A DNA stretch of 5,340 bases. Source: an uncultured Oscillospiraceae bacterium. Its GTDB lineage: Bacteria; Bacillota; Clostridia; Oscillospirales; Oscillospiraceae. The notes below the pieces were generated by a model. The model was not told the DNA's origin. It was given only the letters and a program-made list of their open reading frames with translations, and did not search any database. Made by a program: the position numbers and the translations under genes. Numbering within the stretch: the stretch's first letter is position 1; every line of letters begins with the position of its first letter. The stretch covers positions 1 through 5,340 of the forward strand of contig CAAEDD010000091.1 in assembly GCA_900754515.1 (NCBI GenBank), in the 5' to 3' direction. This document shows, piece by piece, positions 1-5,340 of the stretch.

Positions 1-741
1 CCTGCTCGGCAAGCAGCTCATCTGCCCTCTGATATTACCGGATACTCCATCTACGACAAAAATACCGGCAAGATGATCTATCAGCGAGGCGCCATTCTCT
101 GCAATCTCTTTTTGGCAGATGAGCTGAACCGAGCCACCAGCCGTACCCAGTCCGCTCTTTTGCAGGCCATGGAAGAGGGTGAGGTCACTGTTGACAACGT
201 TACCTATCCCGTGCCCCAGCCATTTATGGTCATTGCTACGCAAAACCCCATTGGTGCAAAAGGCACCCAGATGTTGCCCGATTCCCAACTGGACAGGTTT
301 ATGATACGCCTTACTATGGGATATCCTGACCCTCAGGCCGAAGCAGAAATGATACGCCGCAAGCAGCAGGGCATAAGCCTGGAGCAGGTGCAGCAGGTTG
401 TAAGCCGGGAGGAGCTTATCCGTATCTGTGCTGAAGCAGAACAGGTGTATATAAAAGATAGCCTCATCGACTACATTGTAAAGCTCTGCACTGCCACCAG
501 GAATGATTCCAGGATTTTGCAGGGCGCAAGTCCACGGGCAGCGCTTTCCCTTACCTCACTGGCCAAAGCCGCTGCATGGATACAGGGGCGGGATTATGTT
601 GTACCATCGGATATACGTTTCGTCTTTGCCGATTCCATTCAGCACCGGCTCATATGGGCCAGCGACAATTTGTCCTACCGCCGCCAGTACTCCGTTGTAG
701 AGGAGCTCTTTGCTTCGGTAAGGGCCCCGGAAATTCGATGA
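1..741 (+). CDS. MoxR-family AAA+ ATPase, C-terminal part (5' truncated by window edge)
   Basis: The reading frame is open from base 1, so the start and the Walker A loop lie outside the window; 246 residues are visible. Numbered from base 1, they show LPSDITGYSIY near residues 8-18, the Walker B strand LFLADELNRA with D40 and E41, TQSALLQAMEE just after it, sensor 1 VIATQNP at 77-83, the arginine-finger segment LPDSQLDRF ending near R99, and the sensor 2 helix start GASPRAAL with R179. This set and order is diagnostic of MoxR ATPases. They are cytoplasmic hexameric ATPases thought to help fold or activate partner proteins, often VWA-type. The stop overlaps the start of the next gene (ATGA), which suggests translational coupling with the DUF58 protein, its usual genomic partner. 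The first few residues before LPSD fit the family poorly (see findings). Family call is secure; the physiological substrate is unknown. Confidence 0.95.
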   Translation, partial: PARQAAHLPSDITGYSIYDKNTGKMIYQRGAILCNLFLADELNRATSRTQSALLQAMEEGEVTVDNVTYPVPQPFMVIATQNPIGAKGTQMLPDSQLDRFMIRLTMGYPDPQAEAEMIRRKQQGISLEQVQQVVSREELIRICAEAEQVYIKDSLIDYIVKLCTATRNDSRILQGASPRAALSLTSLAKAAAWIQGRDYVVPSDIRFVFADSIQHRLIWASDNLSYRRQYSVVEELFASVRAPEIR

Positions 742-1682
742 TTATGCCCACTTTCAATTTCTTTTTATATCTTTTTTTATGTGCCCTTGCCTACCTTTTC
801 AGCCTGACATATGTGGGCTGGTTTGGCGGCTACCTGCTCTGGGCTGTCATTATAGTGCCCCCTCTTCTCGCTCTTTTTTCTCTGCCCGCCATGACCTCCC
901 TGCGAATAAGCTGCCGGGTACCGGAGCGGGTGAATTTAGGAGACAAAGCAGAAATAGTGATCAAGTTCTCCAATAGGCGGCTTCTGCCTGTACGCTATTG
1001 CAGCTTTAGCATCAACATTGTAAATCTCTTCACCGGCGAACATTACAGTTTCCCTTTGCGCTACAGCCTTTTGGATGACAGCGAAAGTATGCTTACCCTG
1101 CCCACTTCCTCCAGCGGTACTCTGCTGTGCTCTCTTGAAGATGAACAGCTCTCCAGCTATCTTGGTCTGCTGCGTCTACGGCCCAAACGCCAATGGCAGG
1201 CCAAGTGTACCATAATGCCCAAACCCAAGGCCCCGGAAAGCATGGCAAGTCTTGAGTCTCTGCCCCCGGTCAGCCAAAATTTCCGGCCCAAGCCAGGCGG
1301 CGGCTACTCTGAAGAGCATGAGCTGCGGCAGTATCGCCCAGGCGACAATATAAATTCAATACACTGGAAGCTCAGCTCCAAAACCGACGAACTCATTGTC
1401 CGTGAGCCTCTGGAACCCATAGAGAGCAGTACCGTTGTGCTGCTGCATACTACAGGGGAAATTGACCTGTCTCATCTGTATTGGTTGTCACTGCGCCTTT
1501 GCAGCTGGAATATTGAGCATGTCATTCGATTTGGCAGCGTCTCTGCCCAGGTGAGTAATGAAACGGACTGCCGCAGGGCGATGCTCCAGCTTTTGGCGCT
1601 GCCCAGAGCCAAGTGTCCTCCCATCAGCGGAAACTACGGCCGTGTTTTCGACTTGGAGAATGGGGAGGTGCACTGGCATTGA
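738..1682 (+). CDS. DUF58 domain-containing membrane-anchored protein
   Basis: This is a 314-residue protein. The ATG at 738 is chosen because it overlaps the upstream stop as ATGA and starts directly before two hydrophobic segments (about residues 6-23 and 28-48). A longer in-frame opening from 576 would only translate the MoxR gene out of frame; ATG 744 is a possible alternative start. After the membrane hairpin comes a beta-rich region (about 55-165) resembling the predicted immunoglobulin-like part of this family. The DUF58 signature follows: GGGYSEEHELRQYRPGDNIN then SIHWKLSSKTDELIVRE, about residues 187-223. In the family this region leads into a VWA-like fold, and the partners are MoxR ATPases. 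Here the expected metal-site strand reads VVLLHTTGE and lacks the usual Asp-x-Ser motif, so metal binding is doubtful. It is shorter than many DUF58 proteins, mainly at the C terminus. It is probably a membrane adaptor between the cytoplasmic ATPase and the downstream transglutaminase protein; that role is inferred from context. Confidence 0.92.
   Translation: MIMPTFNFFLYLFLCALAYLFSLTYVGWFGGYLLWAVIIVPPLLALFSLPAMTSLRISCRVPERVNLGDKAEIVIKFSNRRLLPVRYCSFSINIVNLFTGEHYSFPLRYSLLDDSESMLTLPTSSSGTLLCSLEDEQLSSYLGLLRLRPKRQWQAKCTIMPKPKAPESMASLESLPPVSQNFRPKPGGGYSEEHELRQYRPGDNINSIHWKLSSKTDELIVREPLEPIESSTVVLLHTTGEIDLSHLYWLSLRLCSWNIEHVIRFGSVSAQVSNETDCRRAMLQLLALPRAKCPPISGNYGRVFDLENGEVHWH
1663..1670 (+). promoter_or_regulatory. 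Ribosome binding site deciding a TTG start for the transglutaminase gene
   Basis: The sequence GGGAGGTG is a near-ideal Shine-Dalgarno element. It lies inside the end of the DUF58 gene, 8 nt before the TTG at 1679. That TTG overlaps the DUF58 stop as TTGA and opens directly into a membrane segment. The alternative GTG at 1613 has no comparable site and would add 22 residues that simply translate DUF58 coding sequence in another frame. The TTG start is therefore preferred. Confidence 0.8.
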
Positions 1683-3823
1683 ACAAATTTCTCAATCGTT
1701 TGTCCACTCTGCTGCTGATGCTTATGTCGGTCATCCCCCTGGTACATCTGATAATGTACAGCTTTTCCCTGTCCGCCGATCAGCGCCTTCCAATTTTTCT
1801 CATAGTGGCGGTGCTTTTCTGCTGGCTAATGTTCAGCTTCTGGCGTTTTACTCTGCCGGGCATACTCATTTGCTTAGCAATGGCCATACTTTTCTATCAG
1901 GGTCGCAGTGAGATAATGTCACTGCAATTTGAGGATATTGCCAACAGAATGGCGGTAACTTATTATAACCGCTTTGTCTCATCCGGCTACGTTTACACCG
2001 GGGCTGAAATGAATCATACAGAAGCCATGCTTTTTGTGGGTTTCATTCTCTCGGCTTTCATGGGCTATTCCTTGAATTCCAGGGAAGACAGAGTATTTCT
2101 GCCCCTGCTAATAAGCCTGCCGATTATATTTCTTTGTCTTCTGGTCTATGGTCTTATGCCGGGTTGGGTCATGCTTTGTCTCTGTGCCTTTGTCTTTCTC
2201 TTGTTGTCTACCGGGCGCATAAACACTCCTGAAAGCAACATTGGCAAAAGCTTTCTTCTGCTTATTCTGCCAGTGGCTCTTACATTGTGTCTTGTTCTTC
2301 TGTTTAAAAATCCAGACAATTACAATTACGATGAGCAGAAGCTAAGCTTGGTGGAACTTGCTCAAAGCTTTACTCAGGAGCTGACCTCTTCAATCAGAGA
2401 AGGCAGCAGTGACCTGGTAAACGGTCGTTTACCAGACTCTTCAAGTGAAGATTCTGGGGCAGATGCTTTGGATGAAACACTCAACATCAGTGGTGGTCGC
2501 CTTGACATTTCAAGCACACCCGATTCTTTATCATTACAGCAGACTTTAATGTATGTTACATCTGGTGAAAGCGGCTATTTTTATTTAAGGAACAACTCCT
2601 ATGGTGCCTATACCGGCACTGGATGGGCGCAGGCCCCGGATTATCTCGGGGACCATATTCCAGCCTTTTCAGCCCGAGCTATTGCTGCTTCCGGGCTTGC
2701 GCTGGAGTCTAAAATGGATATCAGTCTTGTCGGTGTAGACAAATCCAAAATGTACATTCCTTATTACTGTACACTTGATTTTGATGCAGATTCATATGTC
2801 AGCGGTGGAGAAAGAGATTATTCCCTGACATTCTTTAGCTATGAGTCCGGCTACAGCTCTTTGTCTCTGCCGTCGGATCTCAGGGATCAGGAGCTTTCCT
2901 ACCGGCAATTTGTGTATAGCAACTATTTGTCGCTTCCTGACAGTACACGAGTTTCTCTATCGGAAATCGCATCCGAAAATTCACTATACGGAGATAATGT
3001 ACTGGAAACAGTTTCCCTTGTGGCCGAGTATGTACGCAGCCGCTGCCCCTATAATATTAACACTCAGCCTTACCCATCCGATGATTATGCAGTATATTTC
3101 CTCACGCAGGCCGCTGAGGGTTACTGTGTTCACTTCGCCACAGCTGCAACAGCTATGTACAGAGCTATGGGACTGCCTTCCAGAATGGTCACCGGCGTAG
3201 CCTTTAACGCAGAGGCTGGCATACCTACTGAGGTTCTGGGGGAAAATGCCCACGCCTGGGCAGAAGTTTATATAGATGCACTAGGCTGGCTGCCGGTGGA
3301 AGTTACTCCCGGCTCATTCGATGGGACGGCCTTGGGTGGTCTTAACGATGAACCAGTAGAGCAGAGTATTGAACCTACTCCAAGTGCACAGGATATTGGC
3401 GAGGTAAACGAACGTTTACCTCAAGGTGAAAGCCCTGAAAAAGAAGAAGTCGAGGACAAATCAAGTGAAGTTTGGACACCCAGCCCTTTGCTCATTGTTG
3501 CTTTCGTTTTCCTTCTTCTACTTTTCTCAGGACTTGCCTTCTATTATGTAAGGAAAAGCATTTGGAAACGAGGTCTCTCCGGAGGGAAAAATAAGGCAAC
3601 GATTTTCGCCTGGCGTTGCGCAAGACGTATATGCAGCTATGGAGCTGCTATGCCTGCCGAGATACAGTCGGCGGCTCAGAAAGCTTTTTACGGCAAGGGT
3701 CTAAACAGTCGGGAAGAACTGGAAATCAGTCTGCGTCAACTGGAAATAATACGTGATAAGACCTATGCTGCCTTGCCATGGTATAAAAAGCTGAAATTTA
3801 AATACTATGACGGACTGAAGTAA
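1679..3823 (+). CDS. Polytopic membrane transglutaminase-like protein (TgpA type)
   Basis: With the TTG start the protein has 714 residues. About seven hydrophobic helices fill residues 9-209 (roughly 9-28, 38-55, 57-73, 116-132, 140-159, 161-177, 190-209). A large extracytoplasmic region follows at about 210-600, then a single helix at about 603-623 and a basic cytoplasmic tail. The extracytoplasmic region contains YLRNNSYGAYTGTGW, typical of this family, and a transglutaminase core with GYCVHFATAATAMYRAMG (nucleophile C483), ENAHAWAEVY (H525) and GWLPVEVTPG (E541 where Asp is more usual). The tail segment AQKAFYGKGLNSREE resembles the DUF4129-like region that ends TgpA relatives. Such proteins have a papain-like Cys-His-Asp fold and may be proteases, amidases or cross-linking enzymes of the envelope; the substrate is unknown. 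It is the last gene of the MoxR-DUF58 operon. Two unusual in-frame palindromes lie in its linkers (listed separately). Confidence 0.92.
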   Translation: MNKFLNRLSTLLLMLMSVIPLVHLIMYSFSLSADQRLPIFLIVAVLFCWLMFSFWRFTLPGILICLAMAILFYQGRSEIMSLQFEDIANRMAVTYYNRFVSSGYVYTGAEMNHTEAMLFVGFILSAFMGYSLNSREDRVFLPLLISLPIIFLCLLVYGLMPGWVMLCLCAFVFLLLSTGRINTPESNIGKSFLLLILPVALTLCLVLLFKNPDNYNYDEQKLSLVELAQSFTQELTSSIREGSSDLVNGRLPDSSSEDSGADALDETLNISGGRLDISSTPDSLSLQQTLMYVTSGESGYFYLRNNSYGAYTGTGWAQAPDYLGDHIPAFSARAIAASGLALESKMDISLVGVDKSKMYIPYYCTLDFDADSYVSGGERDYSLTFFSYESGYSSLSLPSDLRDQELSYRQFVYSNYLSLPDSTRVSLSEIASENSLYGDNVLETVSLVAEYVRSRCPYNINTQPYPSDDYAVYFLTQAAEGYCVHFATAATAMYRAMGLPSRMVTGVAFNAEAGIPTEVLGENAHAWAEVYIDALGWLPVEVTPGSFDGTALGGLNDEPVEQSIEPTPSAQDIGEVNERLPQGESPEKEEVEDKSSEVWTPSPLLIVAFVFLLLLFSGLAFYYVRKSIWKRGLSGGKNKATIFAWRCARRICSYGAAMPAEIQSAAQKAFYGKGLNSREELEISLRQLEIIRDKTYAALPWYKKLKFKYYDGLK
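2414..2435. repeat. Palindromic repeat copy 1, GGTAAACG-NN-CGTTTACC core
   Basis: Two perfect 10-bp arms are separated by a 2-bp centre (GT). The outer pairs are CT/AG and the core is GGTAAACG and CGTTTACC. It lies in the transglutaminase gene in the serine- and acid-rich linker shortly after the seventh membrane helix, encoding VNGRLP (residues 247-252 from the TTG start). As RNA or single-stranded DNA it could form a 9-bp stem closed by a 4-nt loop; as duplex DNA it has the form of a dimeric regulator site. The function is not known. Confidence 0.85.
3401..3422. repeat. Palindromic repeat copy 2, GGTAAACG-NN-CGTTTACC core
   Basis: This is the second copy, with perfect 10-bp arms and centre AA. 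The 16 fixed core bases are identical to copy 1, but the outer pairs are GA/TC instead of CT/AG, so pairing is kept although the bases changed. It lies 987 bp downstream, in the same reading frame, encoding VNERLP (residues 576-581). The location is the acidic linker between the transglutaminase core and the last membrane helix. The shared core and conserved phase indicate a real repeat rather than two chance palindromes. Confidence 0.85.
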
Positions 3824-3836
3824 ATAATAAAAGTTT

Positions 3837-3866
3837 AAGGGAGGGCTCATCCCTCCCTTTTCTTTT
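3837..3866 (+). terminator. Rho-independent terminator ending the MoxR-DUF58-transglutaminase operon
   Basis: A perfect 9-bp stem, AAGGGAGGG with CCCTCCCTT, has a 5-nt loop CTCAT and is followed by TTCTTTT. It begins 13 nt after the transglutaminase stop. The convergent SLH gene stops at 3874, so the same hairpin read on the minus strand (followed by AAACTTTTATT) could also terminate that transcript. The minus-strand T tract is weaker, so the bidirectional role is less certain. Confidence 0.88.
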
Positions 3867-3873
3867 ACATATT

Positions 3874-4779
3874 TTATCGCCGGCTCATAAGCTCAAGGGC
3901 TTTGCTCAGCAATTCTGCAGCATCAATGCGGCTTAAAGTCTCCTCTACCAATTCCCCTTCTTCTATTATCCCTGAGGCGCTTAGGTTTGCACAAGCCTGG
4001 GCAGTTTCAGGTGCCAGCGTTTCATCCAGCTCAATATAGTTTACATCGTTCAGACCCAATGCTTCATTAAGAAGAAGCACCGCTTCTGTCTTTGTAATAG
4101 GGGCATTTGGCTGGAAGCTGTCCGTCTCACCGTTGATGCTTTCCATGCCGCACATGACAGTCGTGGCAACATATGGTTTCATCCAGGCCGGGATATCCTC
4201 GTCGTCGCTGTATCCGGTGTTAACCACCCCGGATATAATTGGTTCATCAGACACTATCATGCACATACTTATAAATTCACCGCGGCTGACTGCCCGGTCG
4301 GGATAGAAGCAGTATTCCCCACCTATCTGCTCCCCGGTAAAAACATCTTCCTCACTCATTAACAGAGCTGCATATTCCCCGGCGCTGCCCTTCATATCCG
4401 AATAGCTTACGTCCTTTTTCTGCTTATCAATTCGGATAATGACCGTGGCCTCCTGTGAAACGTTGCCCTCAGAGTCCGTCGCTCTATACCCAAAATAGTC
4501 TTTGCCTTTTTTATCCTGGTTTGGGGTGTATACAAAGCTGCCATCGGTTGCCAGCTCGATATGTCCCTTTACCGGCTGGGTGCTTATCTCAAATTTCACC
4601 ACGTCGTTTTCCGGGTCAAAGGCACTGAGTTGTCCGCTTACAGAAACATTTCTGAATGTGCGCAGCTCCAGATTTTCAGCCACCGGTGCGCTGCCAGCCG
4701 CCATAGCGGGATATACCAGTCCGGAACACATGAGCAAAGCCATGGCCACCAGGAATGCAGAAATAAACACACGTTTCAT
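3874..4779 (-). CDS. Secreted S-layer-homology protein with one cadherin/Ig-like domain
   Basis: The start at 4779 gives 301 residues beginning MKRVFISAFLVAMALLMCSG, a clear signal peptide: two positive residues, a hydrophobic core, and a probable cleavage near PAMA-AG at about 27. AGGAGG lies 6 nt upstream, whereas an upstream in-frame ATG at 4884 would read through the promoter region. Residues about 31-118 form a bacterial cadherin/Ig-like domain, with LSAFDPENDVVKFEI, GSFVYTPNQDKKGKDYFGYRATDSEGN and a final VIIRI strand. Residues about 125-177, 187-242 and 249-298 look like three SLH repeats. The middle one is clearest, with IPAWMKPYVATTVMCGM followed by FQPNAPITKTEAVLLLNEALG. The third is degenerate. 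SLH modules usually bind pyruvylated secondary wall polymers, so the protein is expected on the cell surface. Its specific function is not recognisable. It runs convergent to the transglutaminase operon and divergent from the PAP2 gene. Confidence 0.88.
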   Translation of the reverse strand: MKRVFISAFLVAMALLMCSGLVYPAMAAGSAPVAENLELRTFRNVSVSGQLSAFDPENDVVKFEISTQPVKGHIELATDGSFVYTPNQDKKGKDYFGYRATDSEGNVSQEATVIIRIDKQKKDVSYSDMKGSAGEYAALLMSEEDVFTGEQIGGEYCFYPDRAVSRGEFISMCMIVSDEPIISGVVNTGYSDDEDIPAWMKPYVATTVMCGMESINGETDSFQPNAPITKTEAVLLLNEALGLNDVNYIELDETLAPETAQACANLSASGIIEEGELVEETLSRIDAAELLSKALELMSRR

Positions 4780-4785
4780 GTATTG

Positions 4786-4791
4786 CCTCCT
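4786..4791 (-). promoter_or_regulatory. Ribosome binding site of the SLH-protein gene
   Basis: On the minus strand this reads AGGAGG, a full consensus Shine-Dalgarno element, with 6 nt before the ATG at 4779. It fixes the start at the signal peptide instead of the longer in-frame opening that begins at 4884. Confidence 0.85.
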
Positions 4792-4830
4792 CTTTCTGTT
4801 TCTGAATGTATTTTGTGCCTTTAATGGACA

Positions 4831-4859
4831 AATATACAAAACCATGTAGACAAGTGCAA
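4831..4859 (-). promoter_or_regulatory. Candidate sigma-A-type promoter for the SLH-protein gene
   Basis: Read on the minus strand, TTGCAC (4859-4854, weak -35) is separated by 17 nt from TATATT (4836-4831, 5 of 6 to the -10 consensus). Transcription would start near 4824, leaving a leader of about 45 nt with the AGGAGG site. The weak -35 makes this a moderate-confidence call. It overlaps the divergent PAP2 promoter. Confidence 0.5.
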
Positions 4860-4876
4860 AAGCCCTATGATAAAAT
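4847..4876 (+). promoter_or_regulatory. Extended -10 sigma-A-type promoter for the PAP2 gene
   Basis: TAGACA at 4847-4852 (5 of 6 to TTGACA) is followed after 18 nt by TAAAAT at 4871-4876 (5 of 6 to TATAAT). A TATGA directly before the -10 matches the TRTGN extended -10 element. The start point would be near 4883, giving a short leader of about 23 nt that contains the Shine-Dalgarno site. This leader length argues for the ATG at 4906 over the in-frame ATG at 4891. Confidence 0.65.
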
Positions 4877-4892
4877 ATATCCATACATTCAT

Positions 4893-4898
4893 GGAGGT
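4893..4898 (+). promoter_or_regulatory. Ribosome binding site of the PAP2 gene
   Basis: GGAGGT lies 7 nt before the ATG at 4906. An earlier in-frame ATG at 4891 overlaps this element and would have no upstream site of its own, so 4906 is preferred. Confidence 0.8.
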
Positions 4899-4905
4899 TT
4901 ATCCA

Positions 4906-5340
4906 ATGGAAATTACAGCTGCGGCCCAGTGGCTCAACACCACTTTTGCCTCATTTGACCAGAACATCACGCTTTTGGTACACCGGCTGTATGATGTTGC
5001 CGGCAATTTTTGCTCTCCTTTTTTTGAGTTTATTTCCCTGCTGGGAAAAGACGGAATCTTTCTTGTATTGCTGTCTCTGGCCCTTATGCTTTTTCGGCCT
5101 ACCCGCCGTTTTGGTACGGCCATGCTCTTTGGAGTTGCAATCGGTGCATTGTTCACCAATCTTTTCTTAAAGGTGGTAATAGCCAGGCCCAGGCCATACG
5201 CGGATGAGAACAGTGTATTTTACCAGCTCTGGATGATAATGGGCCAGCACATGGAGAGCGACAAGAGTTTCCCCTCTGGTCATACAACAGCAGCCTTCTC
5301 CACAATGACTGCTCTTTTCTTTATCGGTAATAAACGTTAC
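4906..5340 (+). CDS. PAP2-family membrane phosphatase, N-terminal part (3' truncated by window edge)
   Basis: The reading frame from ATG 4906 stays open to the last base, giving 145 visible residues (MEITAAAQWL...GNKRY). Hydrophobic segments lie at about residues 48-63 and 67-88, with another beginning at about 127. The first PAP2 motif K-x6-RP is present as KVVIARPRP (K89, R96, P97), and the second as SFPSGHTTAAF (P123-H126). The third, SR-x5-H with the nucleophilic histidine, lies beyond the window. Family members are membrane phosphatases that remove phosphate from lipids such as phosphatidic acid, phosphatidylglycerol phosphate or undecaprenyl pyrophosphate, with the active site usually on the outer face of the membrane. 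Which substrate applies cannot be decided here. It has its own promoter and is divergent from the SLH gene, so it is probably not part of the MoxR operon. Confidence 0.9.
   Translation, partial: MEITAAAQWLNTTFASFDQNITLLVHRLYDVAGNFCSPFFEFISLLGKDGIFLVLLSLALMLFRPTRRFGTAMLFGVAIGALFTNLFLKVVIARPRPYADENSVFYQLWMIMGQHMESDKSFPSGHTTAAFSTMTALFFIGNKRY

Noticed and set aside
576..737. Longer in-frame opening upstream of the DUF58 gene
   Set aside because: It translates the well-supported MoxR sensor 2 region in the wrong frame; the ATG at 738 overlaps the MoxR stop and leads directly into the membrane segments.
2417..2433. Reading the palindrome as a LacI-family or catabolite-repression operator
   Set aside because: GTAAACG half-sites resemble LacI-family operators, but the 2-bp insertion between the CG steps and the location deep inside coding sequence, far from any promoter, do not fit; kept only as an open possibility in the findings.
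723..2640. GGCCCCGGA occurring at 723-731, 1229-1237 and 2632-2640
   Set aside because: This 9-mer encodes Ala-Pro-Glu/Asp in all three places, lacks extended flanking similarity, and is plausibly codon-usage coincidence.
2841..3253. Open frames on both strands inside the transglutaminase gene
   Set aside because: They overlap the conserved transglutaminase core, have no ribosome binding site seen and no recognisable domain.
4502..4849. Two plus-strand open frames antisense to the SLH gene
   Set aside because: They are shadows of the signal peptide and Ig-like domain; no start signals or recognisable protein features.
4780..4884. Possible 35-residue N-terminal extension of the SLH protein starting at 4884
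   Set aside because: It would run through the shared promoter region and bury the signal peptide; the ATG at 4779 has a consensus AGGAGG at correct spacing.
4899..5170. Open frames on both strands over the start of the PAP2 gene
   Set aside because: The PAP2 frame has the K-x6-RP and PSGH motifs, a promoter and a ribosome binding site; the others have none of these.
1..5340. Search for tRNA, rRNA, riboswitch, CRISPR, insertion sequence and phage features
   Set aside because: No cloverleaf, direct-repeat array, transposase motif or long conserved leader was seen; coding density explains nearly all of the window.

Overview
The window looks like chromosomal DNA from a member of the Bacillota, most likely a Clostridia-type anaerobe. 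The reasons are strong AGGAGG-type ribosome binding sites, a TTG start codon, sigma-A-like promoters, an S-layer-homology (SLH) surface protein, and moderate GC with no strong skew. No rRNA, tRNA, CRISPR array, insertion sequence or phage gene is visible. The assignment to a lineage is inference; nothing here identifies a species.

Positions 1-3823 hold a tightly packed plus-strand operon. It contains the C-terminal part of a MoxR-family AAA+ ATPase (cut by the left edge), a DUF58 membrane-anchored protein, and a large polytopic membrane protein with an extracytoplasmic transglutaminase-like domain. The junctions are 4-nt stop/start overlaps: ATGA between genes 1 and 2, TTGA between genes 2 and 3. 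MoxR + DUF58 + transglutaminase is a widespread conserved gene trio. It is thought to act at the cell envelope, with the ATPase acting as a chaperone or remodelling factor, but its exact substrate is generally unknown. The operon ends at a strong hairpin terminator (3837-3866).

Positions 3874-4779 hold a convergent minus-strand gene for a secreted protein: signal peptide, one bacterial cadherin/Ig-like domain, then about three SLH repeats. It is probably attached to the wall through secondary polymers. Its 126-bp upstream region is shared with a divergent plus-strand gene starting at 4906, a PAP2-family membrane phosphatase cut by the right edge. The two predicted promoters physically overlap in this region. 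Envelope biology is the common theme: surface protein, lipid or lipid-carrier phosphatase, and extracellular transglutaminase/protease-like enzyme.

The most unusual signal is a pair of near-identical 22-bp perfect-arm palindromes, core GGTAAACG-NN-CGTTTACC, inside the transglutaminase gene (2414-2435 and 3401-3422). They lie in the same reading frame and both encode VN(G/E)RLP. The outer two base pairs differ between copies but covary to keep the pairing. They sit in the two linkers that tether the extracellular domain to the membrane. This looks like a small palindromic repeat element or a protein-binding site embedded in coding sequence, and is the best candidate in the window for something undescribed.
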